Counted from the stretch's first letter, positions 25,574 through 34,169 are shown. The stretch is 64,000 bases of DNA from VAXT01 sp963698015 (GCA_963698015.1 OY969109.1:2604001-2668000); one strand, 5' to 3'. The notes: generated from the sequence alone by a model not told the origin. A program made the numbers and translations.

Positions 25574-25950
25574 CTCTTCCGCTGCGTGCGCCGCTGGTAT
25601 GAGCGGTAGAGGAACGTGTCCATCACGTAGCTGAACGGGAGGAACACGAGCAGGAGGAAGACGGTGCGGAACACCGTCGCTGCGAGCGGCTCGCCGTGCT
25701 CGAGGAGCCTGATCGTGATGAACATGAGCGGCGCGAAGATGAGTGCTCGCTTTCCGACCCGGTTCCACGACGGTGGCTCGATCCTGCGGCCGCTCCGCGT
25801 GCGGACCGGCCCTTTTCCGTTCTTGCTCTTCGAGGGGCCCTGCTCGGGCTCTTCGACCTCTACCTCGCGGCCCTCTTCGTCGACGTAGACGTACTCGTAC
25901 TCGTGGCGGCGCTCCTTTTCGCGCCGGCGGCGCTGTTTGCGGGTGGGCAC
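25570..25950 (-). CDS. Charged two-TM membrane protein, unknown function
   Basis: 126 residues. The N-terminus is extremely charged (TRKQRRRREKERRHEYEYVYV, trimmed), followed by an acidic stretch EEGREVEVEEPEQG and a basic segment, then two hydrophobic helices (ALIFAPLMFITIRLLEHG and VFRTVFLLLVFLPFSYVMD). No known family recognised. GTG 25950 is 7 nt after TAGGCT, and that hexamer is built partly from the end of a palindromic repeat. Confidence 0.7.
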   Translation of the reverse strand: MPTRKQRRRREKERRHEYEYVYVDEEGREVEVEEPEQGPSKSKNGKGPVRTRSGRRIEPPSWNRVGKRALIFAPLMFITIRLLEHGEPLAATVFRTVFLLLVFLPFSYVMDTFLYRSYQRRTQRKS

Positions 25951-25963
25951 GAGACCTAGCCTA
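25951..25963 (-). promoter_or_regulatory. -10 hexamer TAGGCT at the edge of the palindromic element
   Basis: TAGGCT (25963-25958), then AGGTCTC, then GTG 25950. TAG comes from the terminal CTAG of the repeat, the same arrangement as in front of aroQ. Confidence 0.5.
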
Positions 25964-26059
25964 GTGCCCCGTCCAGTGATGCCGCCGAGCTTCTGGGTCG
26001 CGAGCACCAAGCGTGATCGCGGGCCAGAGGCCGGCATGCATTGCTGGATGGGGCACTAG
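25961..26059. repeat. MITE-like palindromic element, full copy
   Basis: 99 bp bounded by CTAGTGCCCCGTCCAG and its near-perfect reverse complement CTGGATGGGGCACTAG. The interior matches 10863-10942 in inverted orientation, with an extra 19 bp between two CGCGA repeats. The right end supplies the TAG stop of hutI and the left end the -10 of the next gene. It encodes no protein, so any movement would need a transposase in trans. Confidence 0.85.
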
Positions 26060-27291
26060 CGCTGCCACTCGAGGCGGCCCGACCGAACGACGGCGCTCAC
26101 GACTGCGCCGCCGACGTGGTACGCGAGGTGTCGCCAGTCAGGCGCCCCGAGCAGGACGAGATGCGCGTCATAGCCGGGCGCGAGCCTTCCGATCCGGTCC
26201 GCGCGGCCGAGCACGTGAGCTGCGTTGACCGTCACCGCACCGAGGGCCTCGCCCGGCGAGAGGCCGAGCTGTGTGCACGCGAGCGAGGTGACGATCGGGA
26301 GGCTCTCGCAGAACGCGCTGCCCGGGTTGAAGTCGGTCGCGAGGGCCACCGCTGCGCCGGCGTCGACGAGCGCGCGCGCCGGGGGCATCGGCCGGCCGAG
26401 GACGAGCGCGGCGACGGGCAGGAGGACGCCGACGACGTCGCTGTCCGCAAGGGTTCGAACGCCTTCGTCGCCGGTCGCCTCGAGGTGGTCGACCGAGCGC
26501 GCGCCGAGCTCGACGGCGAGCGGGATCGCTCCCTGATCGGAGAACTGATCGCCGTGGAGCCGCAGGGCCAGCCCCGCTTCGCCGCACGCCTCGAGGTACC
26601 GCCTCGCCTGCTCGCGGTCGAAGGCGCCGCGCTCGAGAAAGACGTCGGCCGCCTCGGCGATCTGCGCGGCTTCCGGGAGGACCTCCGCCAGCGCGAAGTC
26701 GAGATAGGCGTCGGCGTCGTCGTGCTCCGGAGGCACGGCGTGAGCGCCCAGCCAGGTCGGGACGCCGCCCTCGGCCTTGATCGCCCGCAGGGATGCGAGC
26801 TCGGTCTCGCGGTCGAGCCCGTAGCCCGACTTGGCCTCGAAGGTCGTCGTGCCGGTGTGGAGCATCCACTTGCGATGCCGGCGCACCGCGACGCGAAGCC
26901 CGTCTTCGCCGGCCGCGCGCGTCGCCTCGACGGTCGACAGGATGCCGCCTCCCGCCGCGTGCAGCTCCTCGTAGCTCGCTCCGCGAGCGCGCAGCTCGAA
27001 CTCGCCGGCACGGTCGCCCGCGAAGCACGCGTGCGTGTGGCAGTCGACGAGCCCCGGGAGCGCGCACAGCCCACGCCCGTCGAGCTCCTCGGCGTCCCCT
27101 TCGAGCGAACCGAGGTCGGCCATCCGCCCCAGCTCGGCGATGCGTCCGCCCTCGCACAGGACGTATGCGTCCTCGAGGACATCGACCCGTCCGAGATCGG
27201 CACCGCGCAACGGCGCCTCGGCGCTCGCCGGCGTCACGGCCTGTGCGAGGTCGCGAACGAGCAGTCGCGACGGATGGTCCGCCGAGCTCAC
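26056..27291 (-). CDS. hutI: Imidazolonepropionase
   Basis: Third step of histidine degradation: opens 4-imidazolone-5-propionate to N-formimino-glutamate. 411 residues, amidohydrolase fold. GLVDCHTHACFAGDRAGEFELRARGASYEEL carries the HxH metal site, FEAKSGYGLDRETEL the substrate loop, LALRLHGDQFSD the third His, SVDHLEA the fourth, and LATDFNPGSAF the catalytic Asp. GTG 27291 overlaps the hutU stop (GTGA). The TAG stop falls inside the palindromic element. Confidence 0.95.
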   Translation of the reverse strand: MSSADHPSRLLVRDLAQAVTPASAEAPLRGADLGRVDVLEDAYVLCEGGRIAELGRMADLGSLEGDAEELDGRGLCALPGLVDCHTHACFAGDRAGEFELRARGASYEELHAAGGGILSTVEATRAAGEDGLRVAVRRHRKWMLHTGTTTFEAKSGYGLDRETELASLRAIKAEGGVPTWLGAHAVPPEHDDADAYLDFALAEVLPEAAQIAEAADVFLERGAFDREQARRYLEACGEAGLALRLHGDQFSDQGAIPLAVELGARSVDHLEATGDEGVRTLADSDVVGVLLPVAALVLGRPMPPARALVDAGAAVALATDFNPGSAFCESLPIVTSLACTQLGLSPGEALGAVTVNAAHVLGRADRIGRLAPGYDAHLVLLGAPDWRHLAYHVGGAVVSAVVRSGRLEWQR

Positions 27292-29000
27292 TCTCCGCGC
27301 GCTGGAGGCATCGGCAGCTCGAGGCCCTGCTCGGCCGCAGCTTCGGCCGCCTCCTCGTAGCCGGCGTCGAGGTGCCGCAGGACGCCCATCGCCGGATCGG
27401 TCGTCAGCACGCGCTCGAGCCGCTCGGCCATCTCGTCGGTGCCGTCGGCGACCACGACCATGCCCGCGTGGATTGAGTTCCCGATCCCGACGCCGCCGCC
27501 GTGGTGCACGCTGACCCATGTCGCTCCCGCGGCAACGTTCACGAGCGCGTTCAGGATCGGCCAGTCGGCGATCGCGTCGGAGCCGTCCTTCATCGCCTCG
27601 GTCTCGCGGTACGGCGAGGCGACGGAGCCGGCATCGAGGTGGTCGCGGCCGATGACGACCGGCGCCTTGACCTTGCCCGTCCGCACGAGCTCGTTGATCG
27701 CGAGCCCGGCGCGCGCACGGTCGCCGAGCCCGAGCCAGCAGATCCGGGCAGGCAGGCCCTGGAAATGGACTCGCTCCGGCGCGAGCTCGAGCCATCGCTG
27801 AAGGAGGTCGTCGTCCGGAAAGAGCTCCTTCAGCCGAGCGTCGATCGTCGCGATGTCCTCTTCGTCGCCGGAGAGCACGGCCCAACGGAACGGGCCGATG
27901 CCACGGCAGAAGAGCGGCCGGATATAGGTCGGGACAAAACCCGGGTATGAGAAGGCCTCCGTTACACCGGCTTCATAAGCCTCCCCGCGGAGATTGTTGC
28001 CATAATCGAAAACATAGCTGCCCGCTCGGACGTACTCGAGGAGTCCCTCGACGTGCCGTGCGATCGACTCACGGGCTTGACGGAGGTACTCGTCGGGGTC
28101 GCTCGCACGCAGCACCGCGGCCTCGTCGACCGACAACCCCACAGGCACATACCCCTCGAGCGGATCGTGTGCGGCCGTCTGGTCGGTGACGAGGTCGAAG
28201 TGCTCACCGCGGGCAGCAAGCTCGGGGATGACCTCGGCGGCGTTGCCGAGCAACCCGACCGAGAGCGCACGCCCTTCGCGCGCCGCGTCGTGAACGAGCG
28301 ACACGGCCTCGTCGAGCGAATCCGTCGAGCGATCGAGGTACCCAGTCTCCAATCGGCGCTCGATCCGGGACGGGTCGACCTCGACGCAGAGGATCACTCC
28401 GCCCGCCAGCGTCGCCGCGAGCGGCTGGGCGCCGCCCATTCCGCCGAGCCCGGCCGTGAGGATCGTCCGGCCACTGAGGTCGCCGGCGCCGAAATGCAGC
28501 TCGCCGGCCGCCGCAAACGTCTGGTACGTGCCCTGCAGGATCCCCTGCGTTCCGATGTAGATCCAGCTCCCGGCCGTCATCTGCCCGAACATCGTCAGGC
28601 CCTCGGCCTCGAGCCGCCGGAACTCGTCCCAGGTCGCCCAGCGCGGGACGAGGAGCGCGTTCGCGATCAGAACGCGCGGCGCTCCCGAGTGCGTCCGCAG
28701 CACGCCGACCGGCTTCCCGCTCTGCACGAGCAGCGTCTCCTCGTCGCCGAGCGTCAGCAGCGAGCGGACGATCGCACGGAGCGCGTCGTGGTTGCGGGCG
28801 GCCTTCCCGGAGCCGCCGTAGACGACGAGCTCCCGGGGCCGCTCGGCGACCTCGGGGTCGAGGTTGTTCAGGAGCATCCGCAACGGAGCCTCCGTCGACC
28901 ACGACCTCGCGTTCAGCGAGGTGCCGCGCGGCGCGCGAATGTTGCCCAGGTCGCCGCAGAGCGACTCGACGGTCCTATCGAGCGTGTCGATCGTCGTCAC
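27288..29000 (-). CDS. hutU: Urocanate hydratase
   Basis: Second step of histidine degradation, an NAD-dependent hydratase. 570 residues. Characteristic blocks: LNNLDPEVAERPRELVVYGGSGKAARN, GQMTAGSWIYIGTQGILQGTYQTF, GLGGMGGAQPLAATLAGG, FDYGNNLRGEAYEAG (deep binding loop), PARICWLGLGDRARAG and WVSVHHGGGVGIGNSIHAG. GTG 29000 overlaps the stop of the small membrane gene. Intact and highly conserved. Confidence 0.96.
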   Translation of the reverse strand: MTTIDTLDRTVESLCGDLGNIRAPRGTSLNARSWSTEAPLRMLLNNLDPEVAERPRELVVYGGSGKAARNHDALRAIVRSLLTLGDEETLLVQSGKPVGVLRTHSGAPRVLIANALLVPRWATWDEFRRLEAEGLTMFGQMTAGSWIYIGTQGILQGTYQTFAAAGELHFGAGDLSGRTILTAGLGGMGGAQPLAATLAGGVILCVEVDPSRIERRLETGYLDRSTDSLDEAVSLVHDAAREGRALSVGLLGNAAEVIPELAARGEHFDLVTDQTAAHDPLEGYVPVGLSVDEAAVLRASDPDEYLRQARESIARHVEGLLEYVRAGSYVFDYGNNLRGEAYEAGVTEAFSYPGFVPTYIRPLFCRGIGPFRWAVLSGDEEDIATIDARLKELFPDDDLLQRWLELAPERVHFQGLPARICWLGLGDRARAGLAINELVRTGKVKAPVVIGRDHLDAGSVASPYRETEAMKDGSDAIADWPILNALVNVAAGATWVSVHHGGGVGIGNSIHAGMVVVADGTDEMAERLERVLTTDPAMGVLRHLDAGYEEAAEAAAEQGLELPMPPARGE

Positions 29001-29218
29001 GGCGACTCCTGCTCGTCGTCGAACCGAATCCGCTGCCTGAACTTCCACCATGCGTAGCCGGTCGCGATCAGGAAGCAGGCGAGCGCGACCGGGATCGCGA
29101 CCATCACGTCGCCCCCGGTGAGCACGACGATGACGACGAAGATGATCGCGACGCCCGCGTAGAAGAGCGCGCTGTCGCGGAACGGCCGCTTCGGGATCGG
29201 GGTCTTGGGCAGCGTCAG
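28997..29218 (-). CDS. Small two-TM membrane protein inside the hut operon, probable CTG start
   Basis: 73 residues, TLPKTPIPKRPFRDSALFYA opening then two membrane helices (GVAIIFVVIVVLTGGDVMV and VALACFLIATGYAWWKF) and a charged C-terminus. The frame has no ATG, GTG or TTG before the helices. CTG at 29218 overlaps the hutH stop as CTGA, the same 4-nt geometry as the ATGA/GTGA junctions elsewhere in the block, and its stop overlaps the hutU start. It is a hypothetical protein; a role in substrate uptake is only a guess from position. Confidence 0.6.
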   Translation of the reverse strand: MTLPKTPIPKRPFRDSALFYAGVAIIFVVIVVLTGGDVMVAIPVALACFLIATGYAWWKFRQRIRFDDEQESP

Positions 29219-30756
29219 CGCAGCTCGCCTGCCTCGGCCTCGACGGCGGCGATCGCCGAACCATCCCGGATCGCCGCGGCGATCGCCTCGATGTCGTCGG
29301 ACAGCGAACGATCGTCGCCGAGCCGCGGCGACACCGACCGCACGAGCTCGCGCGCGGCGCGCGGGCCGACTCCCGGCCCGAGCGGGGCATGGAACTCGAC
29401 AGCCTGTGCGCCCGCGAGCAGCTCGATCGCGACGACGCGCTCGGCGTTCGCGAGCACCTGCCACGCCTTGAGCCCGGCCGCGTTGCCCATCGACACATGA
29501 TCCTCCTGGCCGGCGCTCGTGGGGATCGTGTCCACGCTCGCAGGGTGACTGAGCACCTTGTTCTCGCTCACGAGCGAGGCCGCGACGTACTGCGGGATCA
29601 TGAAGCCGGAGTTCAGGCCGCCGTTCGATGTGAGGAAGGCCGGTAGCCCGTCGGACAGCGCGGGATTGACCAGGCGTTCGGTTCTGCGCTCCGAGATGCT
29701 CGCCAGCTCGCTGACCGCGAGCGCCAGGACATCGAGCGCGAACGCCACGGGCTGGCCGTGGAAGTTCCCGTTCGAGAGCACGACGCCGTCCTCCGGAAAG
29801 ACGAGCGGGTTGTCCGTCGCGGCGTTGAGCTCGATCGAGGCGGTCCGGGCGACATGATCGATCAGGTCGCGTGCGGCGCCGTGCACCTGAGCCGCGCAGC
29901 GGAGCGAGTACGCGTCCTGGACCTGATCGCACCACCGGTGTGCCTCGCTGATCGCCGAGCCGTCGAGCAGCGCCAGGATGTTCTCGGCTGCGGCGGCCTG
30001 GCCCTCGAAGGGCCGGAGCTCGTGGATGCGCGGCAGAAAGCTGTCGCGCGAGGCCTGCAGTGCGTCGACCGACAGCGCACAGGCCACATCGGCCGCCTTG
30101 GCGAGGCGACTTGCACGCACGACTCCGAGCGCCGCGAACGCGCCCATGAACTGCGTGCCGTTGACGAGCGAGAGCCCCTCCTTCGCCTCGAGTCGGAGCG
30201 GCTCGAGCCCCGCCCGTGCCAGCGCGTCGCCGCCCGCAAGCAGCTCGCCGTCGAACCACGCCCGTCCTTCGCCGACGAGTGGAAGCGCGAGATGCGCCAG
30301 CGGAGCCAGGTCGCCGCTCGCGCCTACCGATCCGCGGCTCGGCACCTGCGGGACGACGTCCCGGCCCAGGCAGTCGAGCAGGAGCTCCGCGACCTCGACC
30401 CGTGTGCCGGAGTAGCCCTTCGCGAGCGTGTTCGCGCGCATGACCATCGCCGCCCGCACGATCTCCCGCGGATACGGCTCGCCGACTCCGCAGGCGTGGC
30501 TCCGCAGAAGTCGCAGCTGGAGCTCTTCGGCCAGCTCGCCGGGAATCCGCGTCGAGACGAAGCGGCCGAAGCCGGTCGTGACGCCGTAGGTCGGCTCGTC
30601 CTTGCGCAGCGCGTCTTCGACGACTGCGCGAGCGGCGGCGAGCTTCTCGCGCGCCGAATCGTCGAGCTCGGCGGTTCCGTCCTCGACCGCGACGTGCCAG
30701 ACGTCGTCCGGGGTGAGGTCCTCCCCTGTCAGGCGGACCGCGGTCGTCCGAGCCAT
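29215..30756 (-). CDS. hutH: Histidine ammonia-lyase
   Basis: First step of histidine degradation: histidine to urocanate and ammonia. 513 residues with the MIO-forming Ala-Ser-Gly in RGSVGASGDLAPLAHLAL, the Tyr-containing loop PTYGVTTGFGRF, DNPLVFPEDGVVLSNGNFHGQPVA and TSAGQEDHVSMG. First gene of the hut operon. ATG 30756 lies 9 nt after TAGACT, implying a 2-3 nt leader. Diverges from an MFS exporter gene. Confidence 0.96.
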   Translation of the reverse strand: MARTTAVRLTGEDLTPDDVWHVAVEDGTAELDDSAREKLAAARAVVEDALRKDEPTYGVTTGFGRFVSTRIPGELAEELQLRLLRSHACGVGEPYPREIVRAAMVMRANTLAKGYSGTRVEVAELLLDCLGRDVVPQVPSRGSVGASGDLAPLAHLALPLVGEGRAWFDGELLAGGDALARAGLEPLRLEAKEGLSLVNGTQFMGAFAALGVVRASRLAKAADVACALSVDALQASRDSFLPRIHELRPFEGQAAAAENILALLDGSAISEAHRWCDQVQDAYSLRCAAQVHGAARDLIDHVARTASIELNAATDNPLVFPEDGVVLSNGNFHGQPVAFALDVLALAVSELASISERRTERLVNPALSDGLPAFLTSNGGLNSGFMIPQYVAASLVSENKVLSHPASVDTIPTSAGQEDHVSMGNAAGLKAWQVLANAERVVAIELLAGAQAVEFHAPLGPGVGPRAARELVRSVSPRLGDDRSLSDDIEAIAAAIRDGSAIAAVEAEAGELR

Positions 30757-30800
30757 GGCGGAGCCAGTCTAGCCCGCTCTCCACGCGGTAGAACACGCGC
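30757..30800. promoter_or_regulatory. Divergent promoter region of hutH and the MFS gene
   Basis: Minus strand: TAGACT (30771-30766), 9 nt to hutH ATG. Plus strand: TAGAAC (30789-30794), 6 nt to the MFS GTG 30801. No clear repressor palindrome is seen. Confidence 0.5.
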
Positions 30801-32087
30801 GTGAGCGAGCGCGCGACCGCGACTCCGGAGGAGCTGCTTCCGCGAGAGACCGCCCGGCCGGAGCGGGCGTCCGCGCTCTTTCGGCGCAGCGACTTCCGGA
30901 GGACGTACGCGGCAGTCGCAGTCAGCGAGCTCGGCGACGCCTTCCAGTACATCGCGCTCATGTGGTTCGCGCTCGTCGCGGGCGGGCCGCTCGGGGTGAT
31001 CGCGGTCCGGCTCGCAGACAGCGTGCCCGCGCTCCTCTTCGGCCTGCACGGCGGGGTCGTCGCCGACCGCTGGGATCGACGGCGCGTGATGATCTCGGCC
31101 GACGTCATCCGCGGTGTCGTGCTCGTGCCTGTCGCGATCGCAGGGCTGACCGGTCATCTTCCGCTTGCCGTTCTCGTCGTGGCCGCCTTCGTGCTCACGG
31201 CGGCGACGAGCTACTTCGACCCCGCGTACGGCGGGCTGTTGCCGGAGCTCGTCGACCGCCGCAACGTGCAGCAGGCGAACGGGCTTGTGCGGGCGACCGC
31301 CGACGCGCTTTCGGTCGGCGGCTGGGCGCTCGCGGGTCTCCTGCTCGTCGTCATGCCGATCAGCGCGTTCTTCGCGGTCAACGCGGCCTCGTTCTTCCTC
31401 TCGGCCGTGTTCCTGCTCGGGGTGCGGACAAAAGGCCGAGTCGGCGGGCCGGAGGCACACCGGCCAAGGATCTCCGAGGGTTTCGCGGCGCTGCGGCCGC
31501 GGCCCGTGCTCGCCGCATCTGTCGTCGTGCTCGGGCTCGCGGTCACGCTCTCGTCCGGAACGTGGATCGTCGGCGTGCCCGAGCTCGTGCGCTCGACTCT
31601 CGGTCTCGGCGCCGGCAGCTTCTCGCTCGTCGCCGCCGCTTACGCGTTCGGTTCGATCTGCGCGGGCGCCGCACTCGCTCGTTTCCCGGTGCGTCGCAAG
31701 GCTCGCGCGAGCATGCTGGCGTGGGCGCTCTACCTGCCCGCCTACGGACTGTTCGCCGTGGCCGGCTCGCTCCCGGTCGCGCTGGCCGCCGGGCTCGTGT
31801 GCGGCGTCGGCCAGGGCTCGTCCTGGGTGCTGATCAACTCGGCGGCCCAGGAGGAAGTGCCCGATCGGTTCCTCGGCCGCGTGATGGGTCTCGTCTCGCT
31901 CGTCCATCGGGGCGCCCACGCGACCGGGTTGCTCCTGGTCTCGCCGCTCTTCGCGTTCGTGGCCGCCCCGGAGGTGTTCGCAGCGGCCGCGATCGCGATT
32001 CCCCTAACTGGACTGGCGGGGCTGGCGTTCAGCGCTCGAGCAGCCGAAGCTCGAGTACCCGAGACGCATCGAACCCGTCGATCCTGA
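30801..32087 (+). CDS. MFS transporter, enterobactin-exporter/macrolide-efflux type
   Basis: 428 residues with about 12 hydrophobic helices. FRRTYAAVAVSELGDAFQYIALMW is the first helix; GGVVADRWDRRRVMISADVIRGV is the family loop 2-3 motif with Asp and Arg; PELVDRRNVQQANGL and PDRFLGRVMGLVSLVHRGAHATG are also typical of this MFS_3 branch. Likely a proton-driven drug or metabolite exporter. GTG start, leaderless by promoter spacing. Its 3' end overlaps ftcD (convergent) by 59 bp. It sits between hutH and ftcD but its role in histidine use is not evident. Confidence 0.85.
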   Translation: MSERATATPEELLPRETARPERASALFRRSDFRRTYAAVAVSELGDAFQYIALMWFALVAGGPLGVIAVRLADSVPALLFGLHGGVVADRWDRRRVMISADVIRGVVLVPVAIAGLTGHLPLAVLVVAAFVLTAATSYFDPAYGGLLPELVDRRNVQQANGLVRATADALSVGGWALAGLLLVVMPISAFFAVNAASFFLSAVFLLGVRTKGRVGGPEAHRPRISEGFAALRPRPVLAASVVVLGLAVTLSSGTWIVGVPELVRSTLGLGAGSFSLVAAAYAFGSICAGAALARFPVRRKARASMLAWALYLPAYGLFAVAGSLPVALAAGLVCGVGQGSSWVLINSAAQEEVPDRFLGRVMGLVSLVHRGAHATGLLLVSPLFAFVAAPEVFAAAAIAIPLTGLAGLAFSARAAEARVPETHRTRRS

Positions 32088-32910
32088 GCAACGCGCCCGC
32101 TGCGGCTGCCGCTGCTCCAGCCGGCATCAAGCCGACGAGCTCCGCCCCGACGACGGTCGCCCCGCGGAAGAGCGCCTCCTGCTCGACGCGCGCGACGATG
32201 TCGTGCAGCGCGGCCGCCTCCCAGTCCTCGACGTTCATGCTCACCTGGACAAGCCCGGCGCTCGGCAGGTCGAGCCCGAGAGCGCGTACGCCCGGGAAGC
32301 CGCCGCCGGTCTCGCGGATGATTGCGGCCACTTCGCGTGCAGTCTCGAGCTCGCCCTCGAGATTGACGTTGAAGGCGATGAGCGGGCGGCGGGCGCCGAC
32401 GAGCACGGCACCGGCGGACTCGTGCAGCTGCGAGGGGCCGAAGTCGGGCTTCAGCTCGCCCTGGTCGATCCTGCGCTGAAGGTCTTCCGGGCCACCGCGC
32501 CTGAAGAACGCCGGCCCGCGGCCGGGTGCGAGCTCGCCGTACAGGAACACGGGCAGGCCGAGCTCGCCGCCGATCCGCTCGGCGAGGTCTGTCGCCGTCG
32601 TCTGCGCCCGAGGCATGTCGTCAGGGGAGACCGGCACGACCGGGACGACGTCCGCGGCTCCGACACGTGGATGCACTCCCTCGTGGCGGCGCAGGTCGAT
32701 CCGATCCTTCGCGCAGACGACCGCAGCCAGGAGCGCCTCGACGATTTGTGCCTCGCCGCCGACGAGCGTGAAGACCGACCGGTTGTGGTCGATGTCCGCG
32801 TGGACGTCGAGGAGCGTCGCGGGACCGTCGAGCGCGCGGGCAAGCGCGTCGAGCGTCGCCTGCTCACGCCCCTCGGAGAAGTTCGGCACCGATTCGAGCG
32901 GCAGCGTCAC
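32029..32910 (-). CDS. ftcD: Glutamate formimidoyltransferase
   Basis: Transfers the formimino group from N-formimino-glutamate to tetrahydrofolate, which completes histidine degradation to glutamate. 293 residues: SVPNFSEGREQATLDAL opening with the active-site region, DVHADIDHNRSVFTLVG, EGVHPRVGAADVVPVVPVS, FRRGGPEDLQRRI, PDFGPSQLHESAGAVLVGAR and ITMNVEDW-like VSMNVEDWEAA. The cyclodeaminase domain present in the animal protein is absent. GTG start, leaderless, sharing its -10 region with the divergent methyltransferase. Confidence 0.93.
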   Translation of the reverse strand: MTLPLESVPNFSEGREQATLDALARALDGPATLLDVHADIDHNRSVFTLVGGEAQIVEALLAAVVCAKDRIDLRRHEGVHPRVGAADVVPVVPVSPDDMPRAQTTATDLAERIGGELGLPVFLYGELAPGRGPAFFRRGGPEDLQRRIDQGELKPDFGPSQLHESAGAVLVGARRPLIAFNVNLEGELETAREVAAIIRETGGGFPGVRALGLDLPSAGLVQVSMNVEDWEAAALHDIVARVEQEALFRGATVVGAELVGLMPAGAAAAAAGALLRIDGFDASRVLELRLLER

Positions 32911-32928
32911 GTGCGTACTCTAGGAACC
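32911..32928. promoter_or_regulatory. Symmetric bidirectional promoter of ftcD and a methyltransferase
   Basis: Only 18 bp separate the two start codons. TACTCTA contains TACTCT on the plus strand (32916-32921, 7 nt before GTG 32929) and TAGAGT on the minus strand (32922-32917, 6 nt before GTG 32910). Both mRNAs would be leaderless and the two -10 elements overlap almost fully. Confidence 0.6.
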
Positions 32929-33522
32929 GTGAAGGCGTACTACGAGGCTCGCGCACGCGAGTACGACGACTGGGTGTACGGAACCGGGCTGTTCGAGGAG
33001 CGCGATCGACCCGGGTGGCACGAGGAGCGCGAGCGGATGCAGAACGCCGTCGCGTCGATGCCGGCGGCGCGCACGCTCGACATCGCCTGCGGGACGGGCT
33101 GGCTGACGCAGCATCTGCGCGGCGAGATCGTCGGGCTGGATGCGAGCCCATCGATGCTGGAGGTCGCCGCGGAGCGAATCCCCGATGCGGAGTTCGTCGT
33201 CGGCGACGCGCTCGACGTTCCGTTCGAGGACGGGTCGTTCGAGCGGATCGCGACCGGCCACTTCTACGGACACCTGGAAGAGGACGACCGCTTCCGGTTC
33301 CTGGCCGAGGCTCGGCGCGTGGCGGCGGAGCTCGTCGTCATCGACTCCGCACTGCACGACGGCGTCGAGCCGGTCGAGTGGCAGGAGCGCGTCCTCAACG
33401 ACGGGTCGCGCTGGGAGGTCTACAAGCGGTACTTCGTCGCGTCGGAGCTCGCCGAGGAGCTCGGCGGCGGCGAGGTTCTCTTCGACGGGAACTGGTTCGT
33501 CGTCGTGCGCTCGCGCGGGTGA
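32929..33522 (+). CDS. Class I SAM-dependent methyltransferase
   Basis: 197 residues. KAYYEARAREYDDWVYGTG opening is typical of UbiE-like small methyltransferases; motif I is RTLDIACGTGWLTQHL, motif II IVGLDASPSMLEVA, motif III EFVVGDALDVPFEDGSFERI. Substrate unknown. GTG 32929 starts 7 nt after TACTCT. The stop overlaps the next gene (uracil-DNA glycosylase) as GTGA, so the two are coupled. Confidence 0.88.
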   Translation: MKAYYEARAREYDDWVYGTGLFEERDRPGWHEERERMQNAVASMPAARTLDIACGTGWLTQHLRGEIVGLDASPSMLEVAAERIPDAEFVVGDALDVPFEDGSFERIATGHFYGHLEEDDRFRFLAEARRVAAELVVIDSALHDGVEPVEWQERVLNDGSRWEVYKRYFVASELAEELGGGEVLFDGNWFVVVRSRG

Positions 33523-34169
33523 CGCGCCGGCGCTCGGCGTACCGGTCGCTCGCGTCGCTCCAGCGTGACAACCGTGCCTGCCGCGCATGCGCCGAGGCGG
33601 GGTTTGCGATCGAGTCGCGCCCCGTGCTCGAAGGGCACCCGGGGCAGAGGGCGTATCTCCTGGGCCAGGCACCCGGTCTGGCGGAGGGCGAGCAGCGTCG
33701 GCCGTGGCGCGGCCGGGCCGGCCAGACGCTGCGCCGCTGGCTCGGGCTCGAGGAGACTGCGTTCTACGCGACGTTCTACTGCGCCTCGGTCACCCGGTGC
33801 TATCCGGGTCGCGCGTCGGCCGGTGGCGGCGACCGGAGTCCGGCGGCGCGCGAGCAGGAGCTGTGCTCGTTCTGGCGCGAGTGGGAGCTCCGGTTGCTGC
33901 AGCCGCGGCTGATCGTTCCGGTGGGCGGGCTCGCGATCCGGCGGCTGCTCGGCTTGTCGAGCCTCGACGCCGGCGTCGGGCGGTGCTTCGAGCACGGCGA
34001 GGCGGTGGCCGTTCCGCTCCCGCACCCGTCGGGCGTGAGCCGTTGGATGAACGACGCCGAGAACCAGGACCGCGTGGAGCGCGCTGTCGAGCTCATCCGG
34101 GCCGAGCTCGAGGCGCTGAACGCCGTCTCGGGACCGGTACCCCCGACCTCCTCCCCACAGCGATCGTAA
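33519..34169 (+). CDS. Uracil-DNA glycosylase family protein with likely 4Fe-4S cluster
   Basis: 216 residues. Base-excision repair glycosylase of the thermostable (family 4/5) type. CRACAEAGF gives two cysteines, VTRCYPGRAS and EQELC two more, the pattern that holds the iron-sulfur cluster. GQAPGLAEGEQRRPWRGRAG is motif A (usually GEAPGxxE; here Gln replaces Glu and the water-activating position is changed), and PLPHPSGVSRWMN is the HPS motif. GTG 33519 overlaps the methyltransferase stop. Whether it acts on uracil or another lesion cannot be decided. Confidence 0.82.
   Translation: MTRRRSAYRSLASLQRDNRACRACAEAGFAIESRPVLEGHPGQRAYLLGQAPGLAEGEQRRPWRGRAGQTLRRWLGLEETAFYATFYCASVTRCYPGRASAGGGDRSPAAREQELCSFWREWELRLLQPRLIVPVGGLAIRRLLGLSSLDAGVGRCFEHGEAVAVPLPHPSGVSRWMNDAENQDRVERAVELIRAELEALNAVSGPVPPTSSPQRS

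Noticed and set aside
30729..31919. Minus-strand frame of 396 codons opposite the MFS gene
   Set aside because: Hydrophilic His/Glu/Arg-rich shadow of a clear 12-helix transporter.
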